This document shows, piece after piece, positions 35,547-44,757 of a DNA stretch of 64,000 nt. The position numbers were made by a program, and so were the translations under genes. Origin of the DNA: Paenibacillus qinlingensis. Lineage in GTDB: Bacteria; Bacillota; Bacilli; Paenibacillales; NBRC-103111. The stretch lies in the NCBI RefSeq assembly GCF_013204845.1, contig NZ_JABMKY010000001.1, positions 310,001-374,000 of the forward strand, in the 5' to 3' direction. The notes below the pieces were generated by a model. That model was given only the letters and a program-made list of their open reading frames with translations. It was not told the origin of the DNA and made no database searches. How positions within the stretch are numbered: the first letter of the stretch is position 1; the number at the start of each line of letters is the position of its first letter.

Positions 35547-36812
35547 TTATCGTACCATACCTTTTTTGGGGATGGAAATGAACATTTGAAGAACAAGTAA
35601 CAAGATAAGTACAAACCCACTCGTTAAGAATGGCGCATGGTACCCATACACGTCCCAAAGTTTTCCTGACACAATAGGGCCTACAATCATTCCCAATCCT
35701 TCAATGGTGAGGAAAAACCCCCAGACCGCCCCCCTCTTCTCAGGAGGAATGGCCGAGGCAATCAGTGCATTCCATGACGGAATAATGAACGCATATCCTA
35801 CACCGAGCAGCGCTACTAAGATGTACAGCATGCTCATTGCTTTCACGTAAGTGAACAGCAGTAAGGCTGCTGCACTGAGTGTAAACCCGATAAGTAAAAA
35901 CGGGCGAATCCCTAAGCGGTCTACCATTTTGCCCATTGGAACTAGAAAAATAACCGTAACCGCTCCTCCAGCGACTAGAAATAGGCTGTATTGAAAGGAG
36001 GATAGCCTCAATACTTCTTTGGCATAGAGCGTTAGAATCGGCGTTAATATCCCTAGAGCAAATGTCTGAGCAAACATGGCCGGAAACATCAATGGACTGA
36101 TCGACATCGATTTCCGAACCTCGCTTAAATAGGTAGATACACGATGTAACCAAGATGGTTTTTGTATTTGCTGCGAGTTAATGACAACCTGTTGTTCTTC
36201 TAAATCACCACTAGTCATATTCACATTCTGTTTGCGTGGAAGCATGAGCGCGACTAGCACGACTACCGTCATACAGCCGATAAGCAGCTTGAATGCAAAG
36301 GCATAGTTATTTTCACCGACGAAAAAGTTTATTACCACGGGCCCAAGTCCTACTCCAGACAGCCACGCCATATATACGACGCTCATGATCGTCGCTTTGC
36401 CTTCATCTCCTGCTACTTCAGTCGTTCCCGTAATAACACATGGCCATAATGGGGCTGTCCCAAATCCGAGCAGTGCACAACCAACAATCATCCACACGTA
36501 TTCGGTTGAGATGGCCATGATGATAACGGAAAGGAAAGTCAGCAACACACCTGTTAACATGGTTACACGATAGCCAAGCCGATCAATAATCCAACCCACA
36601 GGTGTACGTAATACATTATCGCCAATATATTGCGCGGCCAACGTCCATCCGATAACAAATGCAGATGCGCCGAGCGATGTTGTCATATAGACCGGCAAAA
36701 CGGTTAAAAGCAAGGCTCCCTTTACAAATTCTACGACAAACATAATAATTAACAATTCCATCACAAATGGTGAGAAAATCCGATTATCCCGCCATTTTCG
36801 CATCCAAATCAT
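35547..36812 (-). CDS. MFS transporter
   Basis: 421 residues with 12 predicted helices and a cytosolic loop of about 35 residues between helices 6 and 7. Motif A-like GWIIDRLGYRVTMLTG and GKMVDRLGIRPFLLIG occur in both halves. AAAGGAG precedes ATG 36812. Lies 34 bp upstream of the other MFS gene on the same strand, so the two are probably co-transcribed; it is divergent from speA. Substrate unknown; export of a polyamine or drug is speculation from position only. Confidence 0.85.
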   Translation of the reverse strand: MIWMRKWRDNRIFSPFVMELLIIMFVVEFVKGALLLTVLPVYMTTSLGASAFVIGWTLAAQYIGDNVLRTPVGWIIDRLGYRVTMLTGVLLTFLSVIIMAISTEYVWMIVGCALLGFGTAPLWPCVITGTTEVAGDEGKATIMSVVYMAWLSGVGLGPVVINFFVGENNYAFAFKLLIGCMTVVVLVALMLPRKQNVNMTSGDLEEQQVVINSQQIQKPSWLHRVSTYLSEVRKSMSISPLMFPAMFAQTFALGILTPILTLYAKEVLRLSSFQYSLFLVAGGAVTVIFLVPMGKMVDRLGIRPFLLIGFTLSAAALLLFTYVKAMSMLYILVALLGVGYAFIIPSWNALIASAIPPEKRGAVWGFFLTIEGLGMIVGPIVSGKLWDVYGYHAPFLTSGFVLILLLVLQMFISIPKKGMVR

Positions 36813-36853
36813 CCGATTTCTCCTTTTATTTGCCTATTTATACATCTTCGTGT

Positions 36854-36924
36854 TAGTTTGACCCCATTTTGTGCAAACTATTTTGAAAAAATTAACTTGC
36901 ATCATATCTCTAGTTTGATATACT
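36854..36924 (+). promoter_or_regulatory. speA promoter and TAGTTTG repeats
   Basis: TTGCAT (36897-36902), 16-nt spacer, TATACT (36919-36924) upstream of speA. An inverted repeat TAGTTTG (36854-36860) / CAAACTA (36874-36880) plus a third direct copy TAGTTTG (36911-36917) overlaps both divergent promoter regions and may be an operator. Confidence 0.45.
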
Positions 36925-36984
36925 CATTTTGTTTGTTGCAACTTTTGGACAAGCAATCCACGATAGAAGGGAAGCGATAATCAG

Positions 36985-38454
36985 GTGGATCATACCCGTA
37001 CACCCCTGTTCTCTGCATTGCTTGCGCATGCGGAAAGAAATCCAATTCAGTTTCACATTCCTGGCCATAAAAAAGGAGTCGGCATGGACCCGGAGTTTCG
37101 CGCTTTCATAGGCGATAATGCCCTTTCCATCGATCTCATCAATATAGCACCGCTAGATGATCTTCATCAGCCGATGGGCGTTATTGAAGAAGCTCAGAAG
37201 CTGGCTGCGCATGCGTTTGGCGCGGATCACACGTTCTTCTCTGTGCAAGGTACGAGCGGAGCGATTATGACAATGATTATGACCGTTTGTTCCGAAGGCG
37301 ATAAAATTATCGTACCGCGGAATGTCCATAAATCCGTACTAGCCGCGATTATTTTCGTTGGAGCTAAGCCGGTATTCATTCAACCTGCTCGCGATAAAAA
37401 TCTGGGAATTGACCACGGTATTCCGACTCGTTCTGTTCGCCGTGCGCTTGAGAAGCATCCGGATGCGAAAGCCGTGCTAGTCATTAATCCTACCTATTAT
37501 GGTGTATGTACGAACCTTAAGGAAATCGTAGATCTCGTACACAGCTATAATATGCCCGTACTTGTAGATGAAGCGCATGGTGTGCTTATTCATTTCCACG
37601 AGAAACTACCGATGTCCGCTATGGATGCTGGTGCTGATATGGCGGCTACAAGCGTACATAAGCTTGGTGGTTCCATGACGCAAAGCTCCGTCCTCAATGT
37701 CAAAGGAAATCGTGTGAATCCGAAACGTATTCAGACGATCATTTCGATGCTGACTACGACGTCGACTTCGTATATTCTACTAGGTTCGTTAGATACCTCT
37801 CGACGTCACCTAGCACTGAACGGACGTGAAATGGCCGAACGCACCATTCAGCTTGCTCACTATGCCCGTAAGCAAATCAACGAGATTCCGAACCTCTATT
37901 GCTTCGGGGAAGAAATTCTTGGAGATGAAGCCACTTACGCCTATGATCCTACCAAAATCTGCGTGCACGTCCGTAAGTTAGGTGTCACGGGCTTTGAAGT
38001 AGAGAACTGGCTGCGCGATCACTACAATATCGAAGTCGAGATGAGTGATATGTACAACATCCTCTGTCTCTTCACACCAGGAGATACACCAGAGAATGTA
38101 GAAATTCTCTTAACAGCTTTGCGTGAGTTGTCTCACATCAATGATGATGTGGCAGAAGTCAAAGAAGTTGTTATCAAGGTCCCTGCGATCCCTCAGCTGA
38201 CTTTGACACCACGTGATGCATTCTACGGAGAAACAGAAATTCTGCCTTTTAAAGACTCTGCCGACCGAATCATTGCAGAATTCATCTATGTCTATCCGCC
38301 AGGCATTCCAATTCTACTTCCTGGTGAAGTTATTACCCAAGAGCTGATTGACTATATTGTTGAACATGTAGAAGTTGGATTGCCTGTTAAAGGGCCTGAA
38401 GATCGTAGTGTCCAACAGGTGAAAGTGATTGTTGAAACACAAGCCATTTTCTAA
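36985..38454 (+). CDS. speA: Arginine decarboxylase (Orn/Lys/Arg decarboxylase family)
   Basis: 489-residue PLP enzyme, first step of polyamine synthesis through agmatine. The N-terminus FHIPGHKKGVGMDPEFRAF, FFSVQGTSGAIMTMIM, LVDEAHGV and the PLP-lysine motif ATSVHKLGGSMTQSS (Lys near residue 230) match Bacillus SpeA essentially throughout, and the length equals that of B. subtilis SpeA (490). Lysine or a related amino acid remains possible as substrate, as in-family specificity is hard to read. GTG start at 36985 with GAAGGGAAG upstream. No speE/speB is adjacent. Confidence 0.9.
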   Translation: MDHTRTPLFSALLAHAERNPIQFHIPGHKKGVGMDPEFRAFIGDNALSIDLINIAPLDDLHQPMGVIEEAQKLAAHAFGADHTFFSVQGTSGAIMTMIMTVCSEGDKIIVPRNVHKSVLAAIIFVGAKPVFIQPARDKNLGIDHGIPTRSVRRALEKHPDAKAVLVINPTYYGVCTNLKEIVDLVHSYNMPVLVDEAHGVLIHFHEKLPMSAMDAGADMAATSVHKLGGSMTQSSVLNVKGNRVNPKRIQTIISMLTTTSTSYILLGSLDTSRRHLALNGREMAERTIQLAHYARKQINEIPNLYCFGEEILGDEATYAYDPTKICVHVRKLGVTGFEVENWLRDHYNIEVEMSDMYNILCLFTPGDTPENVEILLTALRELSHINDDVAEVKEVVIKVPAIPQLTLTPRDAFYGETEILPFKDSADRIIAEFIYVYPPGIPILLPGEVITQELIDYIVEHVEVGLPVKGPEDRSVQQVKVIVETQAIF

Positions 38455-38540
38455 GCTCGCTACCCTAAGGGATATATTGTAAAACCGTTTACATGATGCT
38501 ATGATATGGGTGATGTTTTGCGAATGAGGTGATCAAGGGA

Positions 38541-38960
38541 ATGGCTCAAAGCGCTTATATTAAATTCGTAACAGGATCCGCTGTCACTGCACTTACCTTG
38601 GATGAAATCAAGGACAAGCTACTGCATTATCGCGATCAACTTAGCCTAACAGCCAAACAACTTGGTTGGGAGTATGACGAAGCTGGATTCCCTTATACGA
38701 TCGAGACGAAGCCGGAAGGCGAAGGCAAATGGTTTTATTTGAAAGGCACCAACGCTTTATATCATACGATCGTGGTTGGGGTCGGTTCTGAACAGAATCA
38801 AGAGCAAGAGCGCCAGTTCGTGCAATTCGTATTACCTGACAATGCCACACATGGTGACAAGAGCAAAGGCAATGAATTCTGCAAATATTTGGGCAAACTT
38901 CTGAAAGCTGAACTTCATCTATTTAACGGTAGAATCATGTATTTCAATCCTAGAAAATGA
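38541..38960 (+). CDS. DUF1885 family protein
   Basis: 139-residue soluble protein matching the Bacillales DUF1885 family: SAYIKFVTGSAV, LGWEYDEAGFPYTIE, KWFYLKGTNALYHTI and the conserved C-terminus GNEFCKYLGKLLKAELHLFN. Function unknown. The start at ATG 38541 follows an extended ribosome site GAGGTGATC by 6 nt; GTG 38529 lies within that site. It follows speA by 86 bp and ends at a bidirectional terminator. Confidence 0.85.
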   Translation: MAQSAYIKFVTGSAVTALTLDEIKDKLLHYRDQLSLTAKQLGWEYDEAGFPYTIETKPEGEGKWFYLKGTNALYHTIVVGVGSEQNQEQERQFVQFVLPDNATHGDKSKGNEFCKYLGKLLKAELHLFNGRIMYFNPRK

Positions 38961-38973
38961 ATGAGCACAAACA

Positions 38974-39010
38974 GAAACCCCCTAACAGATCACTCTGCTA
39001 GGGGGTTCTT
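38974..39010. terminator. Bidirectional terminator
   Basis: GAACCCCCTAGCAGA-type stem: AACCCCCTAACAGA (38976-38989) with TCTGCTAGGGGGTT (38994-39007), one mismatch, between convergent genes. Confidence 0.9.
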
Positions 39011-39021
39011 ATGTATAGCTC

Positions 39022-39336
39022 TTATTCTTCGCCTTCTTGAGCCACGATTTCATTGTAAATCGTTACTACACGTTCCCACTCTTCTTCATCTTCAATGTTA
39101 ACGAGGAATGCATCTTCGTCCTCTTCTTCAACACGGAAAATCACGCCATCTGCTTCAGGATCATTACGATCGAGTAAAACAGCATACGCTTGCTCCTGAG
39201 ATTGGAAGGTATATACCATGACCATTTCATGTTCTACACCGTTCTCGTCCGTAACGATAAAAACGTCTTCCCCTTGCTCGTCGTGATCGTGGTCACAGTC
39301 CGGGCCGTGCACATGATCATGCTTCTCATCGCTCAC
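39022..39336 (-). CDS. DUF1292 family protein with His-rich N-terminus
   Basis: 104-residue acidic protein of the YrzB-like DUF1292 family: VFIVTDENGVEHEMVMVYTF, YAVLLDRND and VEEEDEDAFLVNIEDEEEWE. The N-terminal HDHVHGPDCDHDHDE, with six His, one Cys and several Asp, is an added potential metal-binding stretch. GTG start at 39336 with GAGGT 8 nt upstream. In Bacilli DUF1292 genes usually lie near yrrL-mtnN type loci; role unknown. Confidence 0.85.
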   Translation of the reverse strand: MSDEKHDHVHGPDCDHDHDEQGEDVFIVTDENGVEHEMVMVYTFQSQEQAYAVLLDRNDPEADGVIFRVEEEDEDAFLVNIEDEEEWERVVTIYNEIVAQEGEE

Positions 39337-39426
39337 AGGCAGAACCTCATTTCATTAAGTAATAAGTTACTTAAATATCCTAACATTTTCATATTAAGAG
39401 GTCAAACCAGATAATCCCTGCTTGCG

Positions 39427-40044
39427 TTACTCCGATTGAATTTGCTTTTCCGAAACGACAGAATACTCGCTGCTTCCACTTTGCTGCATAGCAAACTTAA
39501 CCACATACGTACCCGCTTCATCGAATGATACGCCATATACGGGAACCTTCAACCAGAATGATTCTTTGGAATCGGAGATTGATTTCTCGACAGGTGTAAT
39601 CACACTTTTTCCACTTGGAGAAACAATGGAAACACGAACGGAGTTAATGCCCGTTTTCAAGTTGTCTACTTGTGCGAACACGATAAAGTCCGCTTGTTTG
39701 CCGCGTTCAACAACTCCGAACGGAACGATTGCCGAATCTTTCCGAACTTCTGTTGTAAAGAACATATGTACATTTGGCTTGAACAAATAAGCTGTTTTAC
39801 TCGCATCATCCCATCTGAGCAAGGACTGCAAAGCATCGCTCATTGCACGCAAGGGAAGCACCGTCTTGCCATCCACAATAAGCGGTGGAACATCGGAATC
39901 CGCGAATTCTTTCGTTTGATTATTTACGACTAATCTAGCAATACTATACCCTTTATAATCCCCCCATATCGATGAGGCTACCACCGCAGCCGTACTTAAA
40001 ACAAAGAACACTACCATCAACGTAAAAATGCGCTGAACTTTCAT
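39427..40044 (-). CDS. Exported stalk-domain protein
   Basis: 205 residues: signal/membrane segment IFTLMVVFFVLSTAAVVASS, then a copper-amine-oxidase-N-like stalk domain ARLVVNNQTKEFADSDVPPL, VLPLRAMSDALQSLLRWDD and KTAYLFKP, followed by a beta-rich domain (residues 100-205, VSIVSPSGKSVITPVEKS) that looks like an immunoglobulin-like fold. Second stalk protein in the window but not similar outside the domain. GGAGG is 9 nt from ATG 40044; GTG 40047 is also possible. Confidence 0.8.
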   Translation of the reverse strand: MKVQRIFTLMVVFFVLSTAAVVASSIWGDYKGYSIARLVVNNQTKEFADSDVPPLIVDGKTVLPLRAMSDALQSLLRWDDASKTAYLFKPNVHMFFTTEVRKDSAIVPFGVVERGKQADFIVFAQVDNLKTGINSVRVSIVSPSGKSVITPVEKSISDSKESFWLKVPVYGVSFDEAGTYVVKFAMQQSGSSEYSVVSEKQIQSE

Positions 40045-40124
40045 CACTTTTAACCTCCAACCTCGTTAGTCATCTATATGTCTGCATCTTTATACGCCGA
40101 TGATTAGGAAGAGTTGCGATGAAT

Positions 40125-41027
40125 TTAACATTTTGCTATAAAATTCAGTACGCGCTTAATATAGGCTTCTGATTCAAGCTGAAAAGAGCCGACATGCCCT
40201 GCTTTTTCGGTAATCCATAGCTCAAAAGCCGCTGGGTGACGCTTGTACATCTGGGCACTATTGGTATAAGGAATTGCTTGATCATCTTTACTATGAATGA
40301 ACAGAATCGGCCTCGGGACAATTCGGTCAACAGCAGCTAATGCATCCACGGCATGCGGATTCAAACCAATCAATTTAGGCAAAATGAATAAAATAAGCGG
40401 AGTAAACGGGTAGCGCGGAAGCTTAGACCACACCGGCAAATTTTCCTTGAGATAGGGAATTAATTGGCTAAAAGCGCTGTCGGTAATGACACCTGCTACA
40501 GCTTTCGCCTCCGCAGCAGCTAAGATGGACGACGTGCCTCCCATCGAGAATCCAAGTAAAATAATTTCCGTTGGATGGCTTGTAGAGGTCTGTACCCAAT
40601 CAATAGCACCTAGGATGTCTTCCTTCTCCAGGAAGCCAATTGTCGTTGTGTTCCCTCCCGATCGTCCTGAATTCCGAAAATCAAACATCAGTACATGATA
40701 GCCTGCATTCACAAGTGCTTGGGCTAATGACAAGGCTGGGAGACCTTTTTCAAGTCGTGTGCCCGCATAGCCGTGTGACATAATGACTGTCGTAGTTTTG
40801 GGTAAGGAAGACGCATGAGGCGACTCCAAGTACCAGCCGTCTAACAGTACCCCATCTGTTCGGCTTGGGAATGTGACATCCTTTCGGTGCAAGTTATAAT
40901 TCTCAGGGGTATCATCCACGATTTTCCGTTTCGGATGCGTTAACTGCCACCCCACATAGGTTGAAATTCCAACTACTCCAAGCAGAATAATCAGTAAAAG
41001 AATAATACTGACAACTAACCCACTCAT
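40125..41027 (-). CDS. Alpha/beta hydrolase, membrane-anchored
   Basis: 300 residues. N-terminal membrane helix GLVVSIILLLIILLGVVGIS (residues 3-22), then an alpha/beta-hydrolase fold: oxyanion strand VIMSHGYAG, nucleophile elbow GFSMGGTSS (Ser near residue 170), FIHSKDDQAIPY (Asp) and KAGHVGSF (His). Similar to YqkD/BAAT-like extended hydrolases. ATG 41027 preferred; the frame continues to 41171 but would then overlap the divergent gene. GAAGGTG lies 11 nt upstream. Confidence 0.85.
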   Translation of the reverse strand: MSGLVVSIILLLIILLGVVGISTYVGWQLTHPKRKIVDDTPENYNLHRKDVTFPSRTDGVLLDGWYLESPHASSLPKTTTVIMSHGYAGTRLEKGLPALSLAQALVNAGYHVLMFDFRNSGRSGGNTTTIGFLEKEDILGAIDWVQTSTSHPTEIILLGFSMGGTSSILAAAEAKAVAGVITDSAFSQLIPYLKENLPVWSKLPRYPFTPLILFILPKLIGLNPHAVDALAAVDRIVPRPILFIHSKDDQAIPYTNSAQMYKRHPAAFELWITEKAGHVGSFQLESEAYIKRVLNFIAKC

Positions 41028-41153
41028 TATCAAATCAACACCTTCTATTTGTTTTACAGTTTCTTTAAATTCTATATATAGTGGTTGAAAGTCGGCAACC
41101 TCCCATGTTACATTAGAAAAAGATGGATTTTGTCGAAAATTGGAGGACACTGA

Positions 41154-41906
41154 ATGAGTTTGCAAATTCAAATGTTGGGAACCGGCAGTGCCTTTTCCAA
41201 ATTGTATTACAATACAAGTGCTTTAATTCGATCTACCGATGCCACTCTTCTTATTGATTGTGGACCTACAGTACCTAAATCACTTAGCGAGATTGACTTA
41301 GAGCTCGATCAGATTAATGGTATTCTCATTTCACATATTCATGCTGACCACATAGGCGGCCTTGAAGAAGTAGCTTTTCGTTTATTCTATCAATATAACC
41401 GTAAACGTGTGCAGCTTTATGTTACAGAGGCATTAGCTGAAGTACTTTGGGAGAATAGTCTAAAAGGCGGACTCTATAATCCGGAGGATGGCTTCCATCA
41501 GCTTCAGGACTATTTCGAACTTGTTTACCTACAGGAAAGAGTACCTTATCAGATCTCACCAGAGCTAACAATTGAAATTGTCCCTACTCTGCACATTGCT
41601 CAGAAGCTTAACTATTCGATCTTCATTAATCACCGGACATTCTATAGTGCTGATTTGCAATTTAATAATGACTTTCTCATCAACGAAGTTGTTCATACTC
41701 GAAATTGTCACACCATTTTTCACGATTGTCAATTAATCGGACCGGGCTATGTTCACACAACCTTAGCTGAACTGCTTACCCTCCCAGCGGAAGTTCAGAA
41801 ACGCACGTATCTGATGCATTATGACGACCACATGCCAGAATTCATTGGCCTTACAGGTCACATGACCTTTATCCACAAACATGAAGTCATCGAAATCACC
41901 GATTGA
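41154..41906 (+). CDS. MBL-fold metallohydrolase (RNase Z-like)
   Basis: 250-residue metallo-beta-lactamase-fold enzyme. IQMLGTGSAFSKLYYNTSAL (RNase Z/ElaC-like entry), metal site ISHIHADHIGGLEE, SADLQFNND (bridging Asp) and the C-terminal GLTGHMTFIHKHE supply ligands. Shorter than RNase Z and lacking its flexible arm, so a phosphodiesterase or nuclease of the YhfI/phosphonate type is possible. GGAGG precedes the ATG; terminator 14 bp after the stop. Confidence 0.85.
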   Translation: MSLQIQMLGTGSAFSKLYYNTSALIRSTDATLLIDCGPTVPKSLSEIDLELDQINGILISHIHADHIGGLEEVAFRLFYQYNRKRVQLYVTEALAEVLWENSLKGGLYNPEDGFHQLQDYFELVYLQERVPYQISPELTIEIVPTLHIAQKLNYSIFINHRTFYSADLQFNNDFLINEVVHTRNCHTIFHDCQLIGPGYVHTTLAELLTLPAEVQKRTYLMHYDDHMPEFIGLTGHMTFIHKHEVIEITD

Positions 41907-41919
41907 TATCGTTCTAGCC

Positions 41920-41950
41920 GAAGCCCTGAGAATTTAATTCTCAGGGCTTC
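41920..41950 (+). terminator. Terminator of the MBL gene
   Basis: GAAGCCCTGAGAAT / ATTCTCAGGGCTTC, perfect 14-bp stem with TTA loop, then TTTC. Confidence 0.9.
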
Positions 41951-42072
41951 TTTCGATAAATTCTCCCTTCTTTTTCATTTTTTTTTCGAGATCAGCAGGG
42001 ATTTTATGACAAACCTAGAACATGTCACAAGAGTATGTGAACGGCGGAAATTTCCAATCGGGAGCTGATACG

Positions 42073-43686
42073 GTGATTATCAATGGGGTTTATTATGTCT
42101 ATGTGTTCTTGTATGGCCTATATACGATTTATCTGCACTCGGTCTTGAATATCCCTTTGTTTCTTCTAGCCCTTTGTCTATTTGTCTTATCCGTTCGATT
42201 CCACTCTTCACATCCCGCTATGCCTTGGCTTCAAATACTCCTCATCGGTTCTCTTCACGTACTTGGACAATCTTCCTTATGCTACCCTCTATACCTATTA
42301 ACGTTGTCACACTATTCCTATAAGGAAGAGAACAAATGGAAAGCATGGGTCTTATCCATAAGCGCCATGATCATTAATTTATCTACGGTTAATTTCATAA
42401 CGCATTCTGCTTCTAAAGAATCCATGTTTGGATTCATGAGTATCCTCGACTTTGCTGCCGTCACTTGGCTAACACGAACCATCCACCTCCGCAGTGGCAA
42501 ATTGGAACGAATCCGCAATGAGCGCCATTTATTAACGCAAAAAGATTCCCTTACTGGTCTCTACAATTATGAAGAATGTCATCGAAGACTCGAACAACAA
42601 ATCAAACTTCATCAGCCCCTTGTGCTGTTTCTTATCGACTGTACGGATTTAAAAGCAATGAATACCTCCGGCGGCTTTCAAGCAGGTAATTTCGTGCTAA
42701 AGCAAATGGCTGATCTCCTTCAAATCTTATTCAAAGAAGCACTCTTTATTTCACGATATGGCGGCGATGAATTCGCTGTTGTCATGCCGCTTAACAAGGA
42801 TTTCCTGACAACAGCTTCCTATCAGCAGAAGCTTGATTCTGAACTCCCTAAGCTAACTGGGATTCAAAATACATATGGTATTGCTATATTTCCTCAAGAT
42901 GCGCTGACGAAAGATGATCTTATTTTGCACGCAGAGCATAATCTATTTATGAAGAAACGCGAATCTTGGTTAAAACGCGAAGAACAAATGCAGCGCTCCG
43001 AGAAACTGCGTGTCGTAGGTGAACTAGCTTCTGGTATGGCTCATGAGATTCGAAATCCTTTAACAACGGTCAAAGGTTTTTTGCAATTATCAAAAGCAAG
43101 CGATTACAATATTGAAAATTGGTATGGACTCATCATAGACGAGATTGATCGGATGAGTGATTTGACTGGTGAGTTTCTTCAGTTCTCCAAGCCGCATCAA
43201 ACTGTCTTTCAAACCCATTCATTAAATGAATGCGTACTCAAAGTTATTTCGCTCATTGAATCGGAAGCGACCAGCTCCGGGCATGAGATACATTTTCATG
43301 AGTCAACCTATGCCGTTCATATGCTTATGGATCAAGATAAAATGATACAACTCTTGTTAAACATGATGAAGAATGCTTGCGAAGCCATGGAAGCAAACGG
43401 TTCCATCCATATGAAATTAAGCCGCGATCAGAAGAACGCGACTTTAGTCATTGCGGATAATGGTCCCGGTATACCGAGTGATCAACTTGAGAAGATTTTC
43501 CATCCCTTCTTCACGACCAAAGAAACAGGTACAGGTTTAGGATTATCGATTTGTTATAAAATCGTTCAGGATCATCATGGTACATTAGAAGTTGAAAGCG
43601 AGCTCGGTATAGGGACACGATTTATTCTTACGTTCCCACTTGCCGTGAACATGGCTTCCGGGAATGACAATTCAGCTGTAAGTTAA
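42073..43686 (+). CDS. Membrane GGDEF-histidine kinase fusion
   Basis: 537 residues. Five predicted membrane helices (about residues 1-140), then a GGDEF domain (about 155-310) with DSLTGLYNYEECHRRLEQQ and an intact SRYGGDEFAVVMP, then HisKA (ELASGMAHEIRNPLTTVKGF, phospho-His near residue 337) and HATPase_c (IADNGPGIP, TGTGLGLSICYKIV). In the GGDEF domain the usual H and D of GH..GD are replaced in GGFQAGNFVLKQ, so cyclase activity is uncertain. The kinase core resembles sporulation kinases of the KinB/KinA type. GTG 42073 is 8 nt after GGGAG; ATG 42022 lacks a site. Confidence 0.88.
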   Translation: MIINGVYYVYVFLYGLYTIYLHSVLNIPLFLLALCLFVLSVRFHSSHPAMPWLQILLIGSLHVLGQSSLCYPLYLLTLSHYSYKEENKWKAWVLSISAMIINLSTVNFITHSASKESMFGFMSILDFAAVTWLTRTIHLRSGKLERIRNERHLLTQKDSLTGLYNYEECHRRLEQQIKLHQPLVLFLIDCTDLKAMNTSGGFQAGNFVLKQMADLLQILFKEALFISRYGGDEFAVVMPLNKDFLTTASYQQKLDSELPKLTGIQNTYGIAIFPQDALTKDDLILHAEHNLFMKKRESWLKREEQMQRSEKLRVVGELASGMAHEIRNPLTTVKGFLQLSKASDYNIENWYGLIIDEIDRMSDLTGEFLQFSKPHQTVFQTHSLNECVLKVISLIESEATSSGHEIHFHESTYAVHMLMDQDKMIQLLLNMMKNACEAMEANGSIHMKLSRDQKNATLVIADNGPGIPSDQLEKIFHPFFTTKETGTGLGLSICYKIVQDHHGTLEVESELGIGTRFILTFPLAVNMASGNDNSAVS

Positions 43687-44120
43687 AGAGATTTTTTCAT
43701 TCTGACATGCAAGATTCCGGCATCATAGAAAGGCTCATCTGAGATTACTGTGTAGCCTAACTGACTGTAGAAACCTTCCGCTTGACATTGCGCATCTAGA
43801 ATCGCGTATTTGCAACCAAGCTCGAGCGCTTGTTGTTCCATCGCATGTATGAGTTGTTTCCCAAGCGATCTTCCTCTATAATCTTTCAAGACAGCTACAC
43901 GTTGTAGTTTGGCTGTTGCTTCTTGGTATTCATACCATCTGGAAGTCGCAATCGGAACTTCGCCATCCCTAATGAGTAAATGATGGCAAGCTTCAGGGGA
44001 CTCATCCTTTTCATCCATCTCAAGATGTGCGGGTACTTGCTGTTCATCAACAAATACGTTAAACCGCACAGCAAAACAAGCTTTCAGTTCATCCATTGTT
44101 GTAACACGAATCGTTTCCAT
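43683..44120 (-). CDS. GNAT-family N-acetyltransferase (YjcF/ElaA-like)
   Basis: 145 residues, one GNAT domain: CFAVRFNVFVDEQQVP at the N-terminus, acetyl-CoA motif LQRVAVLKDYRGRSLGKQLI and ILDAQCQAEGFYSQLGYTV. It matches the YjcF group of Bacillus; substrate unknown. The stop overlaps the end of the convergent kinase gene by 4 bases. GAGAGGAAG precedes ATG 44120. Confidence 0.88.
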   Translation of the reverse strand: METIRVTTMDELKACFAVRFNVFVDEQQVPAHLEMDEKDESPEACHHLLIRDGEVPIATSRWYEYQEATAKLQRVAVLKDYRGRSLGKQLIHAMEQQALELGCKYAILDAQCQAEGFYSQLGYTVISDEPFYDAGILHVRMKKSL

Positions 44121-44199
44121 GTGGGCATCTTCCTCTCTAAGATCGTTTCTTGATCTTATCCCATTCGAGAAATGTTGTCCACACGTACGTATTCACATC

Positions 44200-44658
44200 T
44201 TACTTTCTTTCTAATAAGTAGCTGCTAGCACCAATCGCAAACCCTAATAGCGCACCAACTGCAACTTCCCGTGGTAAATGACCTAAGCGCTCCCTTAGAG
44301 CTTTCCGTCTTCGGGCGTGATAAATTCCGGGGTGTTGCTGAGCAATCCGCTCCACCTGTTCGTCTAAATCATTCACTTCTACCGCGATCTCACCAGCGGA
44401 TCTACGAATGCCCATCGCATCATACATGACGACAGCGCCGAATACGGAACTCACCGCGAAATCAATAGCTGAGAAACCTCTTTTCAGCCCAATGTAGGTA
44501 GCAAGTGCCGTAACTCCTGAAGAATGCGAACTCGGCATACCACCTGTTTGGACCAATTGTGACCAATCCCATTTTTTACTGAACATATACGTTAAAGGTA
44601 ATTTGATGGCTTGAGCGGCACCAATACCGATCACAGCTGTAGTCAATGCTCGATTCAT
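44200..44658 (-). CDS. Divergent PAP2-family membrane protein (YuiD/DUF212)
   Basis: 152 residues with several hydrophobic helices and the family hallmarks GGMPSSHSSGVTALATYIG, VVMYDAMGIRRSAGE, LGHLPREVAVGALLGFAIG. DUF212 proteins are related to acid phosphatase/vanadium haloperoxidase (PAP2) enzymes; SSHSSG and the His in GHLPREV are the corresponding residues. GAGGTGA precedes ATG 44658. Substrate unknown. Confidence 0.9.
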   Translation of the reverse strand: MNRALTTAVIGIGAAQAIKLPLTYMFSKKWDWSQLVQTGGMPSSHSSGVTALATYIGLKRGFSAIDFAVSSVFGAVVMYDAMGIRRSAGEIAVEVNDLDEQVERIAQQHPGIYHARRRKALRERLGHLPREVAVGALLGFAIGASSYLLERK

Positions 44659-44757
44659 TTCTATTCACCTCACTACTAGCATCCATCACAGGTTTAGATT
44701 CTATGCGCAAAGTTTGCTATACTAGACACATTGATTCTTTTGTAAGGAGTGTAACTG

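Noticed and set aside
38478-38493. TGTAAAACCGTTTACA as a cre site for the DUF1885 gene
   Set aside because: It is a good dyad but 16 nt long; the half-sites are two bases further apart than in cre, so CcpA binding is not supported.
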